DNA of 64,000 nt, taken from assembly GCA_021613535.1 (NCBI GenBank), contig CP075496.1, positions 11,160,001 to 11,224,000 on the forward strand. The letters are read 5' to 3'. The notes under the pieces were generated by a model that was not told the DNA's origin, made no database searches, and saw only the letters and a list, made by a program, of their open reading frames with translations. Source of the stretch: Adineta vaga. Taxonomy: Eukaryota; Rotifera. The translations under genes were made by a program, and so were the position numbers. The first letter of the stretch is position 1. Each line of letters opens with the position of its first letter. This document shows, piece after piece, positions 49,201 through 60,588 of this stretch.

Positions 49201-51643
49201 GCTCTCCGATTACGTTTTGGTCGTCGTAATGCAATAGGCAAATCGACATTATTCTTTGTCACTTCTCTCGCGGCAATTGGACGGAAATTTTGACGAATTT
49301 CATCTTTTTTTTCTTTCGTTTCACTTTTTTTATCACTTTCATTGTCACTTTCCTTTCACTATCATCATAGTCAACTAATTTACGTTGTATTCCTGATTCT
49401 AATGCCGTTTTTAATACAATCACTTGTGTATTATCATTCTTATAATTTTTCATTTGAATTTTATTGATTGCTTTGTCGATTTCTTCATTTGTTGGATGAC
49501 TATTAGTTAATTCGTTCAAACATCCAACCGAATATATTGAATCTCGTGTATCCATTGATGATGATGATGTACTCAAACGATTCACATTAATTTCAACAGA
49601 ATTAATGGATTCTTGATCAGATGATAAATCTTTTATAATGAAAAAAACAAATTTCAGAAGTGATAATTTCAATTGTTTAAGACATACCGAAAAAGTTTGT
49701 TACTTTCGAAGATTTCAATAGAGATGCTGAGGATGGTAGTTCTCGGTCAAGACTAACCACAGGATCCAAATCAATATGTTCATTCTTTATATAAGCTTCA
49801 ATTACAAGAAATGCAATATAAAAACTGAATTTCTCTTATCTTCTATAATTACTTGAACCAATTCGTATCGACGAAGGACTATGTTCATTTGATACTTCTT
49901 GTTTTGTTTTCATATAAAATGAATCTGGCGAATAATGTTCTTCAAATACACTTGATGGTGTTAATGAATTCAACGATTCACAAGCAAATTTCCAATCTAT
50001 ATAAGATTTTCTCGAAATAATATAAATGAATTAAAAAAATAGTTTACCAGGAAATTTTTGCCGTACACGATAATCAGTAACGAGAATTTTAAGTAAATTT
50101 TCTAATTCTTGTGAATTTCTTAACAAAAATAATGAGATTTAAAGAAAAAGAAGAATCAGACATCGATTCGACTTACTTAGCAAGATTAATCCATGTACGA
50201 TTAGCATCAATATCTTCACGAAATAAACGTATAAAACAATCCGTATCCTATAAATAAACGAATATTTCTTTTTTTTCCTAGAAGTTTCAACTTAGATGTA
50301 ACTGGATGTTAAAAATCACATAAATACAAGATCTATTTGCTTCATTCTCTGTAAATATCACTGAGGTACTCTTAACAAATATGATCTGTCTTGTTGGTGA
50401 GATTGAAAATATTTTTTGAATTTAAGTCCAAGAACATTTATTGAAGCGAAAGATCAAATCAAAACAATGTGTAGTAACTGACTCATCATCACTATACACG
50501 TGCGACGACGCCTTCAAAAATGATTATGTATGCATATGTAAACACATATATACAAGCTGTGAATCAAATGAAATTTCTATCATAGTAATTATCAATTGCT
50601 TCTAAATCAAGAAATAAATTAATATATAAATGAATTCCACTATCATATGGAATACAGTAACTATGGAATCATAGAATGAACAAATTTCTGTTCTTTAAAT
50701 TCTAGGAATCATTTACACTAGGTTGAATTAGAAAGCTAAATAAAAATAATTCGATTTTTACCATAAATAACCAATATGAAGCACCCAATCGATCTCGTCC
50801 AAATGGTTTTGAAGATACATCAGATGAGGCTTTATTCGACAATGAATTTTTCATAGTTGTATTACGATCAAATTGTTTTTCTAGTAGATTCTACAAAGAA
50901 ATGTATAAGAAAATTCGTATAAATAAATCATGAAATAAAAACAAAGAGTTTTTCTACTTTTAAAATTCGAAGTTTTATTTCAACTTTTGTTTTAGCATAT
51001 CCATGTTCGTCTAAATGATCGCCATCTTCACGACTGAATCGATAGGCAAACTAAATCGAGTAAATCATATATTAAGATAAAATTTTCATTGAGATTATTT
51101 TACCCTCTTCATACTAGGAACAAATTGATCACGTTCAATTGTTTTACCTGAAGAAATCTTCTTCAATAAAGTTAAATGAAAATCAATATACCGTGCACTA
51201 ACTATAGAAAAGAAAAGAAATCTTCTCGTTTCGTTTCCGTATTCAATAAAATAAGAAATCGTTTTCTTACATTTTTCATGTTCACTAATCAAATTATCTT
51301 CGAATATTCGTAGTGGATAATTTTTCAAATTGATATGCGATCGAAATTTATCCATAAATGAAAGAATAACACCATAATTTGGATCATTCAATAAATTCAA
51401 CCGTCGTTGATCACGTTTTGGACAAAATTTATCTTTATCAAATTCATCAGTTGAAGAGTCTTCAGTTGTGGAATCGTCATCAACATTTAACATTCGTTCA
51501 ATATCCGATTCAGTTAATATTGGTAGAGAAATGACTAATTCTTTTTTCAAGATTTCCGGATCGATGTACATGGAAGCATCATTGTCGTTGTCCATGATGT
51601 AGCTGTCGTTTGGCTTTAATGAATTTAACCGATGGTCAATCAT
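46262..51643 (-). CDS. RSF1: Remodeling and spacing factor 1 (RSF1)-like chromatin protein
   Basis: Sixteen exons: 51643-51271, 51201-51104, 51050-50958, 50890-50762, 50247-50177, 50118-50048, 49996-49853, 49795-49688, 49629-49146, 49003-48049, 47983-47860, 47798-47628, 47574-47519, 47352-46780, 46721-46564, 46501-46262; about 1282 aa. The N-terminus has the DDT/WHIM-type helices (NYGVILSFMDKFRSHINL) and SKPFGRDRLGASYWLFMDTD. The single PHD finger reads CCACSQSDRPEILLLCETCD, AYHIECVKPEL and DWYCPLCEHKHLCDGLIEKL, closely following RSF1. Long acidic and basic low-complexity tracts fill the rest. RSF1 pairs with ISWI (SNF2H) to space nucleosomes. Exon 9 closes in frame only with one extra base in the T-run at 49354-49356, since SERK must pass into ESDNESDKKSE. 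The last exon ends in a hydrophobic stretch (CLIIVHFLLLIF) that looks out of place. Confidence 0.88.
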
Positions 51644-53218
51644 TCAGATGGTCACTCATTCATTGGTTTGAACATAACGTCTTTGTTTCATTAATGGGAC
51701 AATATGTGGCACCCTCTGTATTCAACGCTTTCGTTCGATTTCACGTGTAATTTTTGTTTTTTTTATGATTTTTGAAAGTTCTCATTGTATCAACGAAGGG
51801 AAATAGCATCAAAACAATAAGTTATGATATTAATGAATTATTTCAAAAATCGATAATTGACTTCCATTTGAAAGAGTCAGTAATGCACTTGATTTCTCAT
51901 CATATACTTTTGTACTGATGAAATAATATGTGTCTGTAAAAGGAAATGATTCGTAGACTTTTAAAGAATATTTGAAAGATTTGTGCAGATGAACAAGTGA
52001 AACTAATTTTCAATACAGAAGCCATCTATCGTATTGTTTTTAACTTAGAACGAACAGTAATAGACTTATGGAATGACGTGACTTATTATCTCTATCCTAC
52101 CCTTCCTTATCAATCACCAGTTTCAAATCATATCTTACAAGACTAGAATGCACCAATATCTAGTTTACAAACAGTTAAAACAGTACTACTTTTTCTATGT
52201 ATAATTATGATAAAAAAGTATCGAAATAATCGAACGTTCCACAGAATACTCAAAGAATTGCGATGCATAATTTGCAGTTCTCTCAGTGATATATTGAAAA
52301 CAAACAAAAGATGGAAAGAAAATGTGTTGTTCAATTACTATGATATTGGACGCATGTCAATATCATAGGTAGCAGTTAATATCGCAATACATCATCTACC
52401 TGTTCAATAGAAGAAGGATTCTTGGTCAGATACATTCGTAAAACGAAGCATCGGGTTGTTAAAACTTGCATTCACAATATTGACACATTAAGATGAAGTA
52501 TCGATGCTTATAATATTGTCTTAAATACAAGGTATACGGATAAACTAATGTTATTCATCTATCTTTACTTGTATTTTCAATTGACTCGTAATTTCATAGA
52601 ATTCGATACTTACCGCACGTTTTGCTAAGAAAACATTAAAATCGACTTTTGAAAAATGATATCTTTTGTACTGAAACCTCGTGATAAAAAAAGACAAATA
52701 CATCATTACGTATTGAATATACATATCATTACACTACTGAATTCGAAAAAGATACTTTCAAATTGTCGTCTAATCATATTATTCATAATTCAAGATAACT
52801 CGACTGATGTGCTTGCAGTTGTAATTGCGATTTTTAATTCAATTCAATCAACGTATATGATGCAACAGCCAACAGCATAAATTTCATGAAAATATTTTAA
52901 TTCGTGAGAAAAAACCCTTCTCCGTGATGCATACACATCTGAATACAAAAAATTATTTGAAAAAAATAGTGAATTCTATTTTTATCGTTTTATGGTTACA
53001 TATTTCATCTCAAATTGTACAAATTGTATTCATACATAATTTAAAATTCTTTATAGATGTCACTAAAGAAAGTATGCGTCATTCAAGAAAAGGAAGAAGA
53101 AGAAACGATAAACGAAAGAAGCCTGTTTTTCTAAAACGTAGCTAATGTTGTTTTTTCCAACCTATTTCTTGATAAATGTGCTTTATTTAGGTGTTTTCTT
53201 CACTCTACAATATTCATA
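51644..53218. other. Divergent intergenic region between RSF1-like and RAD23-like genes
   Basis: AT-rich. Short frames at 52656-52880 and 52924-53145 have no domain character; the second ends in a basic run (SRKGRRRNDKRKK). Nothing supported as a gene. Confidence 0.5.
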
Positions 53219-55044
53219 ATGAAACTTCAAATAAAAAATTTACATGGTGACACTTATGACTTTGAAATTGAAGATAATGAAACGGTAGGTAATCGTTAAA
53301 AAAGCTATGTTATTGTTTTATCGAAAACAATATTTTCTATTTTAGGTCAAAGCATTAAAAGACAAGATCAGTGCAAGAGATGACTTAAAAGAGAAATATG
53401 TCTCTGATTTAATCAAATTACTTTATGCAGGAAACGTTATGGAGGATGAAGACATGCTGAGCAAATACACTATCAAACCTGATGGATTTCTTGTCCTTGT
53501 CAAACAAACACCAGGCAAACCAAAACCAGTACGATGAAATTTCTTTTTAAAATCAATTCATTTCAATGTTTTTTCATTTTTTAGCCACCAAAGAAAAAAC
53601 CTACTTCTGGTTTTGGTAATATGATGGGGTTAGTTTTATTTCGTTTTTTCATTGAAAAACTGATCATCAATAAAAAAATTTCTTTAGCGGATTTAATTCA
53701 CCATTTGGAATGTCTCAAACACTCTCAAATAACTCACTTATGGAACAACCATTTATGCAATCGTCATTTTCATTGCAAACACCGGCACAATCTACATTTC
53801 CAATGCAAAACACAATTACCAGGAATGGGAACAACTGGTGAACCGTTTTATCCGACAGAAAATTCGCATACAACTAATGAAGAACAGAAACAAGCTGTGG
53901 AACAACTTGTAACAATGGGTTTTGCTCGTTCACAAGCGGAAAAAGCTCTTCGTACTTGTGGTTACAGTGTAGAAATTGCTATAGAAAGTTTAACATCGGT
54001 ATTATATCAATAAATTCTATTTTTTACAATAACCTTTCAATTTAGGGTAATATTCCTCTAGAAGACGATTATCCACCACCTCCTATTGCAACAGGATTAA
54101 TGCCAACACCAGCTCCAATATCAACAACAGCATCAAGTACTTCTATAATTCAACAAAAATCATCGAGTTCATCCAATATTCCATCTGAGAATAGTACAGG
54201 TAAAATTTATTAAATCTACAAGATAAAATAATTTCAAGCTAGGTTGATGATTCATTTTCTTTGACAGTTTGGAGAAAATCATCAGTTTAAAAAGAAGAAA
54301 TCTAGTTTTTATATTCGCTACTTTTATTTAATTTAGGTACAGGTTTAAATCTTCAAGAATTAGGAAGAACGCTTGAAAAACATCCTGAACAACTTGAAAC
54401 ACTCAAAGAAAGACTTAAATCTCAACATCCTGAAGTTGCACAAGTAATTCAAATTGGAAAACTTCTTTTTCATAATTATAATTTTCTTTTTTCTTTTTAA
54501 TAGTTAATTGAAGATGATCCTCAAGCATTTCTTGAACTAGTTCGTCAAGCAGGAGAATTAGAAAAACCAACTACAACTGATTCTACTGATACTGTCCGCA
54601 CTAATACTGCAAGTACTAGTAGCATCAATACTGGTACTACTAATAGTCATAATTCTGGACCAGCTTCTGCATCTTTCAATGCTCATGAACTACAAACTAT
54701 CAAACGAGTATGTATTTAATTTACATGAATTGTTTAGAGCGAAAAAAATATAGGATCGAATCTAAACTTCCGCGGCCAATGATGATGACTCGTTCACCCT
54801 TTTCAGACAAACGCTGACGATCTGAACTAACATGCACTACCATCTGAGGCCATTTTTAAATGAAAGAAATTCTTCTCATTTCTATCCACATCATCATTGA
54901 CAATTGATTATTTATTTTTATCTATATCTTATTTAGATAGAAGATATTGGTTTTGAACGAGTTCGTGTGATTGAAGCATTTCTTGCTTGTGAACGTAATG
55001 AAGAATTGGCAGTTCATTATCTGTTGAATTTTTTTGATAACTGA
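53219..55044 (+). CDS. RAD23: RAD23-like UV excision repair / proteasome shuttle protein
   Basis: Eight exons: 53219-53284, 53346-53528, 53585-53628, 53688-53998, 54046-54199, 54337-54443, 54504-54707, 54937-55044; about 391 aa, near the family norm. An N-terminal ubiquitin-like domain (MKLQIKNLHGDTYDFEIED, KLLYAGNVMEDEDMLSKY) is followed by UBA1 (QAVEQLVTMGFARSQAEKAL). Then come the XPC-binding/STI1 segment (LEKHPEQLETLKERLKSQHP, LIEDDPQAFLELVRQAGE) and UBA2 (IEDIGFERVRVIEAFLACER, ELAVHYLLNFFDN). RAD23 stabilises XPC and ferries ubiquitylated proteins to the proteasome. Exon 4 needs one A removed from the run at 53807-53810, so that FPMQ passes into TQLPGMGTTGEPF; as written it stops soon after. 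Confidence 0.93.
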
Positions 55045-55277
55045 TAAAAAATTTTCTATGATGTACAAAACGAAAGAGAATTAACTCACTTAGTTTTTTT
55101 TTGCGTCGAAAAAAATGATAATATGTGTTTGTTTAGTATCGCTTTTTCTGTGATCGATAATCAATTATTTTAACATTTTAATTTAAATAGATATTTGTTT
55201 AATTCATCTTTTGTTTTCATTTTTAATAAACATGAAAAAAGTTTTCGAATTAATTTATACGAATTTCACAGATTGAT
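55045..55277. other. Short RAD23-COA7 spacer
   Basis: 233 bp between the RAD23 stop and the next start, same strand, with AATAAA at 55225-55230. It must hold both the 3' end and the next promoter, or the two genes may be co-transcribed. Confidence 0.5.
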
Positions 55278-56083
55278 ATGACTTATTTTGCTCCAAAATC
55301 TGAACAAGAATATAAAGAATATTTGGACAATTTATTGGTCGAATATCAATTTGCTTGTTTTAGTGAAAAACACGGAGATGGTATGTGGAATTAGTCGATG
55401 ATAATGATGATGATGAAATTCTATTTTTCAGGTTGTTATCGATTAGGTAATTATCATGAAGTTATTAAAACTGATCATCCAACAGCTGGAAAAATCTATA
55501 AGATGTCATGTGATGAAATGAATTATGGACATGGATGTTATCGTTATGGAACATTTGCATTTCTTGGTCGTGGTAAACGAATGAAACCTTTTTTCGTAAC
55601 AAAAAATAAATCATTTAATGCAATTCTTTCGATTAGGTATGGATAAAGATATTCCACTTTCAACGAAATATTTTGAACGTGCATGTGAATTAGGATTCAT
55701 GAAAGGTTGTCATAATGCTGCTATTGCTTACATGGAAGGTGATGGATGTGAAAAGAATATTAATCGAGGATTAGAATATTATAAAAAAGCTTGTGCAGGA
55801 TCCATTGCTGAATCATGTTTGAATCTTTGGTCTGCTTATTTCAAAGGACATAATGGAGATGTGGTGAAAGATGGCCCGACAGCTTTAGATTATGCATCGA
55901 AAGCTTGTGATTTAGAGATGTTTCAAGGATGGCGTTAATGCGGCAATCATGTGTCGACGTGGCGATAGTGTGCCGAAAGATCCTGAACGAGAAAAAGGGT
56001 TTTCTCAGAAAGTAGCTGAGTTAAAGAAAAAACTAAGTGAACCCGGTGTTCAATTTGGTGAAACGCATAAAAATTTAGATTAG
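55278..56083 (+). CDS. COA7: Cytochrome c oxidase assembly factor 7-like Sel1-repeat protein
   Basis: Three exons, 55278-55380, 55432-55572, 55637-56083; 229 aa when read through, against about 231 in vertebrates. Sel1-like repeats with paired Cys: HGDGCYRLGNYHEV, YGHGCYRYGTFAFLGRG, YFERACELGFMKGCHNAA, YYKKACAGSIAESCLNL, YASKACDLEMFQG, then GDSVPKDPEREKGFS. The Cys-x9-10-Cys spacing of the repeats and the ending GVQFGETHK match COA7, a mitochondrial intermembrane-space factor for complex IV assembly. The frame breaks at the GG of 55931-55932: as written TGG-CGT-TAA ends the protein. Removing one G gives QGCVNAAIMCRRGD, which restores the expected repeat and the stop at 56081-56083. Confidence 0.9.
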
Positions 56084-56909
56084 AATCTTTAGTTACCTTT
56101 ATACTGAATGTATTTGTTTGTTTTTTTCTCTTTAAATAAAAACATCAAAGTTGATATGCATTTGTGCTAATAATACGAAATAAATGTGTAACAAAAGGAC
56201 TTACAAATCTTCCTATACACATTATCTATTAAGATTCAGACAAGAAGCAAAGATGTGTACTATTACGTTACTAATATGGTTTTTTTCTACTTTGCTTGAG
56301 ACGCTGACCAGATGATCTTTGATATATGAATCGGAAGGTAATCATCAAAACAATGGCAATAACTATCGATGAACATTATTCATTGATTGATTAAATACAC
56401 ACAGTATATCGTCAACAAAATAGTACAAGTGCTTCGGGTCATTGAAAAGCAAAGTAATGCCCGATTAATATGTATATCTTTGCATAATTGTTCTTCATCT
56501 CAATAAGTCTAAAAGTATATGTTTCTGGATAGTTTTCTCTGTCTTTTATTTGTATGATTTTAAATAATAGAATTAAGAAAAAAAAAAGAAAGAACAAACT
56601 AGTTATAGAGACATAAAATGATAAATTTTAAGAGAAGAAAAAAAGAAGTGTGAGTTGTGCATGCTCTAATAAGAAAAAAAAGAGAAATTCAAACGATTTT
56701 TTTTTATTTCAGTGGTAAGAAGAAGAAATAGAAATAAAAGCAAGTTGAATGCTGTTGCCACTGCTGCGCACATACAAATTCACACAAAGGTGATATGGGT
56801 TTAATAGACAAAAGAAAAAGAAGAACATATTGAAGAATTAAAAAAGAAAGATCCTTGTTGTTGTTGTTATTGATTAGTCTCGCTCCCAGCACCAAGAAGA
56901 AGAAAGATT
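56084..56909. other. Tail-to-tail intergenic region
   Basis: 3' flanks of the COA7-like (+) and tropomyosin (-) genes. AATAAA is present near 56136. Purine-rich AAAGAA tracts near 56576-56660. No exon supported. Confidence 0.6.
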
Positions 56910-59385
56910 TTAATAACCCGACAATTCGTTCAATGTCATGTCGAGTTCTTCGCTTACGCCCTTGTATTTCTCCTTTTCGGCAAGTAATTCGTCTGTAAAA
57001 GAAAAACATTTATTTTATAAGATGCATTTTGGGTAATAATAGGCAGAAAAAACAAATGATTATGTGAAAAAATCATTACCTTCGAGACGATCAACTTCCT
57101 TTTGTAATTTAGCCATAGTACGTTCAGCCAAGTCAGCACGTTGTTCAGCCTATAATGATATTGTATGAATATTCACTTTTTGATTAATTCTTTCAAAAAC
57201 TTACATCTTTAAGGCGTGTAGTTAGATCACGAATTTGTTCTTCGTAACTTTCTTCACGTTGGATGGCCTAGACACGTAATCAATAATAAATATCTACAAA
57301 AATCCTATCTCAACAATTAATCTTACCTCTTGTTCTGAAACTTCAAGTGATTTCATATTGTTACCAACAACTTTAAGTTCTTCTTCAAGTTCAAGAATCT
57401 TACTGAAGAAAACAAAAGCAAATTCATGTCAATATTTAATCACAGTAATTAAATAGAAAAGGCAAATATATACAAGCATACATTTTCAGATTGTTTGTGA
57501 AGGATTTTCAGTTGATTCTCATACAAATTAGATATTATTTTAAATGCAATATTCATTTATCATGCAGGATTCTCATTTGGTAACAAACGTATCATGCAAA
57601 GAGCACGAAATATCTCTTACGCTTCGGCAGCTTCAGCACGATCTTCAGCACGTTCCAAATCAACTTCCATAATGGCAATACGACGAGCGACCTGAATGGA
57701 CCATGAAGATTTTCTGACAATCATTTCATCAAATTACCTCATCATATTTTCGATCGGAATCTTCAGCGATAAGTTGGGCTTCAGCCAATTGTTGTTCAAG
57801 TGTAGCAATACGTTCATCATCTTGATATGTACGTTGTTCAAGACCTTTACGACCACTAAAGATGACAGGACAAAATAAGATTTAATTTCTTGATTTAATA
57901 TCATTTCTTTTTTGTCTTACCGTTCACTTTCATCAGCTGCATGTGAAGCTTCATCAAGTTTTTGTGTTGTTTGTGTAAGACGTTCTTCAGCACGTTCAAG
58001 ATCTTCCTCAACTAATTGTAAACGACGTTGAAGACCATTTAATTCAGCTTCAGCCTAAAAACATTGCATTTTAGAACTTATATTTCAAAACTAACACGAG
58101 AGTAAAATAGTTCCATCATCTAACGATCGAGAGTTTACCTCTTTTAAAACATTTATAATATCTGTCACTTCAGTTTGCATAATGGAAATTTTTAGATTGA
58201 ATGTTATTTGAGATGAATAGGGAGAGATTTGATAGATTTCACAACCGGGTTTAACACGACGACGAGAAGTTTTAACTGATGAAGAAGAATTTGATGAAGA
58301 AGAAGAGGAAGAAGAAGAAGATACTGAACAAGACATTTCATTATCATCTGATGATAAAGGAAATGTTTCACCATCCTGATCAGTTAAACGATAATCGCGC
58401 AAACGTTCATTATCAACAAATTTCTGACGAATTTGTTTAATACGTTCATTATGTAGAATATTTGAGGCAATATAATTAGGTCGTTGAGATGATTGTTGAT
58501 ACGCCTGAAAACATGATTTCGATGATGAACGATTCGTTCTATTTCTATTGGATTTGACTGTTGCTGTTGTAGTTGGAAGTGACTGCACTGGCAATGAAGG
58601 TGGAGGTGGCGGTGGTGGATGACGATTTTTAAATAAATTATAAAATTCAATTGCATTGATTTGGCCTTTTGCCAAGAGAATGGTGAGATTATCTTGTGTC
58701 ATGTTTTTGGAGAAAACGTCTTTCTATGATATGTATTGATGTTCTTTCTTGAATATAGATCGATCGATGTATGTATGAGTAGATATGCGCATATTATTTG
58801 TGAAGGGAAGAAGAATAGTAATACTCGACAAACGACTGTATGGATAAACAGAGAAGACGAAAAAAAGAGAAAAGGAAAAATCGGAGAAAAAGAAAGAGAG
58901 AGAGAAAGCGCGAAAGAAAAGGAAATAGATAGAGAGAAATTTAGTACGGTTGTGTAGAGTTGATGATGGATATTATGAAGCGAACGGAAAAAGAAAAGAA
59001 AAGAAAAGAAATAAATAAGACTTACATCGGTTGCAGCTTTCTCTTTGGCTTCAAGTTTAGCATTTGCTTCAGTTAATTGTTCTTGAGCTGCATCAAGTTC
59101 AGATTCGATCTGTTGGATCTTCTTTTGTAAAGCATTACTTTCTTCTTCTGACTAAAATAAAAATCAAATGAAAATAAATTCAATAAAGACGAAACATTAA
59201 AATGAAAATTAAAATGAAAAACTAAATCAATGAAAACTTACAGTCTTAAGTTTATCTTCAAAATCCTTTTGACGTTGTTCAGCTTGATCGGCGCGATCAA
59301 CGGCATTTTCTTTTTCAAGCTTCATAGCTTGCATTTTCTTTTTGATGGAATCCATCGTAGCGGTTGTATTTGCATTCGACGACAT
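56910..59385 (-). CDS. TPM: Tropomyosin
   Basis: Nine exons: 59385-59242, 59151-59026, 58054-57921, 57855-57738, 57691-57621, 57402-57327, 57267-57205, 57149-57080, 56992-56910. From the second in-frame ATG at 59355 ([18 protein letters not shown]) the product is exactly 284 aa, the canonical muscle-type length. The first ATG at 59385 would add ten residues ([10 protein letters not shown]), so 59355 is the preferred start. Continuous heptad coiled coil: [82 protein letters not shown]. It ends [11 protein letters not shown], like invertebrate tropomyosins. It winds along actin and controls myosin access. An intron of about 0.97 kb between exons 2 and 3 holds an alternative first exon. Confidence 0.96.
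58139..58702 (-). other. Candidate alternative first exon of tropomyosin, novel N-terminus
   Basis: Open frame from ATG 58702 in tropomyosin intron 2, same strand. Its frame reaches DIINVLKE and then a GTAAAC donor at 58138-58137 in phase 0, exactly the phase of tropomyosin exon 3 ([12 protein letters not shown]). A spliced product would be about 392 aa: 188 new residues plus 204 of coiled coil. The new part starts [20 protein letters not shown], then has poly-Pro ([11 protein letters not shown]), a basic segment with [20 protein letters not shown], and a long Ser run ([15 protein letters not shown]). Read without splicing it ends at 58091. Confidence 0.55.
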
Positions 59386-60588
59386 GTTTTCTAAGACCGG
59401 TTTGATTTTTTAAAGATGAGATGTCAATAAAATATTGCTTCAGCTAGAATCTAAATAATTACACTTCCAACAGATCTTTAAAATAGAAAAAAAAAGGAAG
59501 ACATAAGTAAATCTATATCACACATGATCAAACAACTGCAAGTTAATATAAAATATTTCCTCAGTTTGGATAACTGAATGCTAGTGATGGGATAAAAAAA
59601 GTAGAAAGATATTATTCTACTGCGTATACGGATACGATTGTGTCCACATATACAGAGCCTAGAAGAGAAAAAAAATCGACGCACGGTTCCCTTTGCCTAC
59701 GCTATAGATAATAACAACAACAACAACAAACTCTCTAAAGATGTGGTGTACAGAAGTTCTCTTTCTCTCTCATTCTTATGTGCACATTCGTTTACATACT
59801 GCTTTTGCTCTATGTGGGTGGTAGTCGTAGGCAATGACGATGAAGAGGAAAAATTGCGGTTTATTAGTTACGTATATACATATATATATATATATATATA
59901 TAGCTGTATATGGGTATACGGAAACAGATAGATTTAGCCTCTCTTGCTTTTCTCTCGATGTTTACTTGTCATCAATAAAGCAGCCATCGACGATAGTATA
60001 GTTAGTGGTACGATATCATTTTTCTTCGGCGAACTAGAATTTTTCCTTTTCTTTCTTTTCTTCCTTGCATTGTACATACAATGAGTGCAGTAGGGGCGGA
60101 GAGAATCTAAAAATATTTACGCCTTAGCACAACGACGACGATGCAGACAACGTGTTGCTTGATGATGCTAACATTTTCTTGACTTCTATTCTATGTATAT
60201 GTTGGATGAGTTCGAAAAAAGCTTATTGGTACTAGAAAGAATACCATCAAAGAAGAACGAGAAAGATGCTGAAAGCATTCTGATATACATACTATTATTA
60301 TTTGTTGTTAAGAAGAAAAAGAAGAAAAAAAAAGGAAAGAGTCTTTTCTATATTCTTGCCTTAACCAGATACGTGTCTACATATTGATATACGGAAAATA
60401 TCTTTGCTATTGAGAATTACATCTGACATTATCGTCCTAATTGAGGAAACGCAAATATATATTCGATTGTAGAATAAGGCAATGTACAAAAAAAAACTTA
60501 TAACAAAAATAGAAAGAAAAAACAAAAGTGTCCCTTTTTTCTTCCTTCGTCGTCGTCGTCTTCTTTTTCTTCTTCTTCTTTTAATTGC
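59386..60588. other. Intergenic upstream of tropomyosin
   Basis: Holds a (TA)n tract around 59870-59902, an AAC-repeat near 59711-59728 and a TCG/TTC-triplet tract near 60548-60578. No exon supported; the 3' flank of the forkhead gene and the tropomyosin promoter fall here. Confidence 0.6.

Noticed and set aside
52924-53145. 73-aa frame with a basic tail upstream of RAD23
   Set aside because: Low complexity, AT-driven residues, no family and no splice support.
58091-58138. C-terminal 16 codons of the frame in tropomyosin intron 2
   Set aside because: More likely intron: a GTAAAC donor in the phase of tropomyosin exon 3 lies at the boundary. Kept only as an alternative unspliced end.
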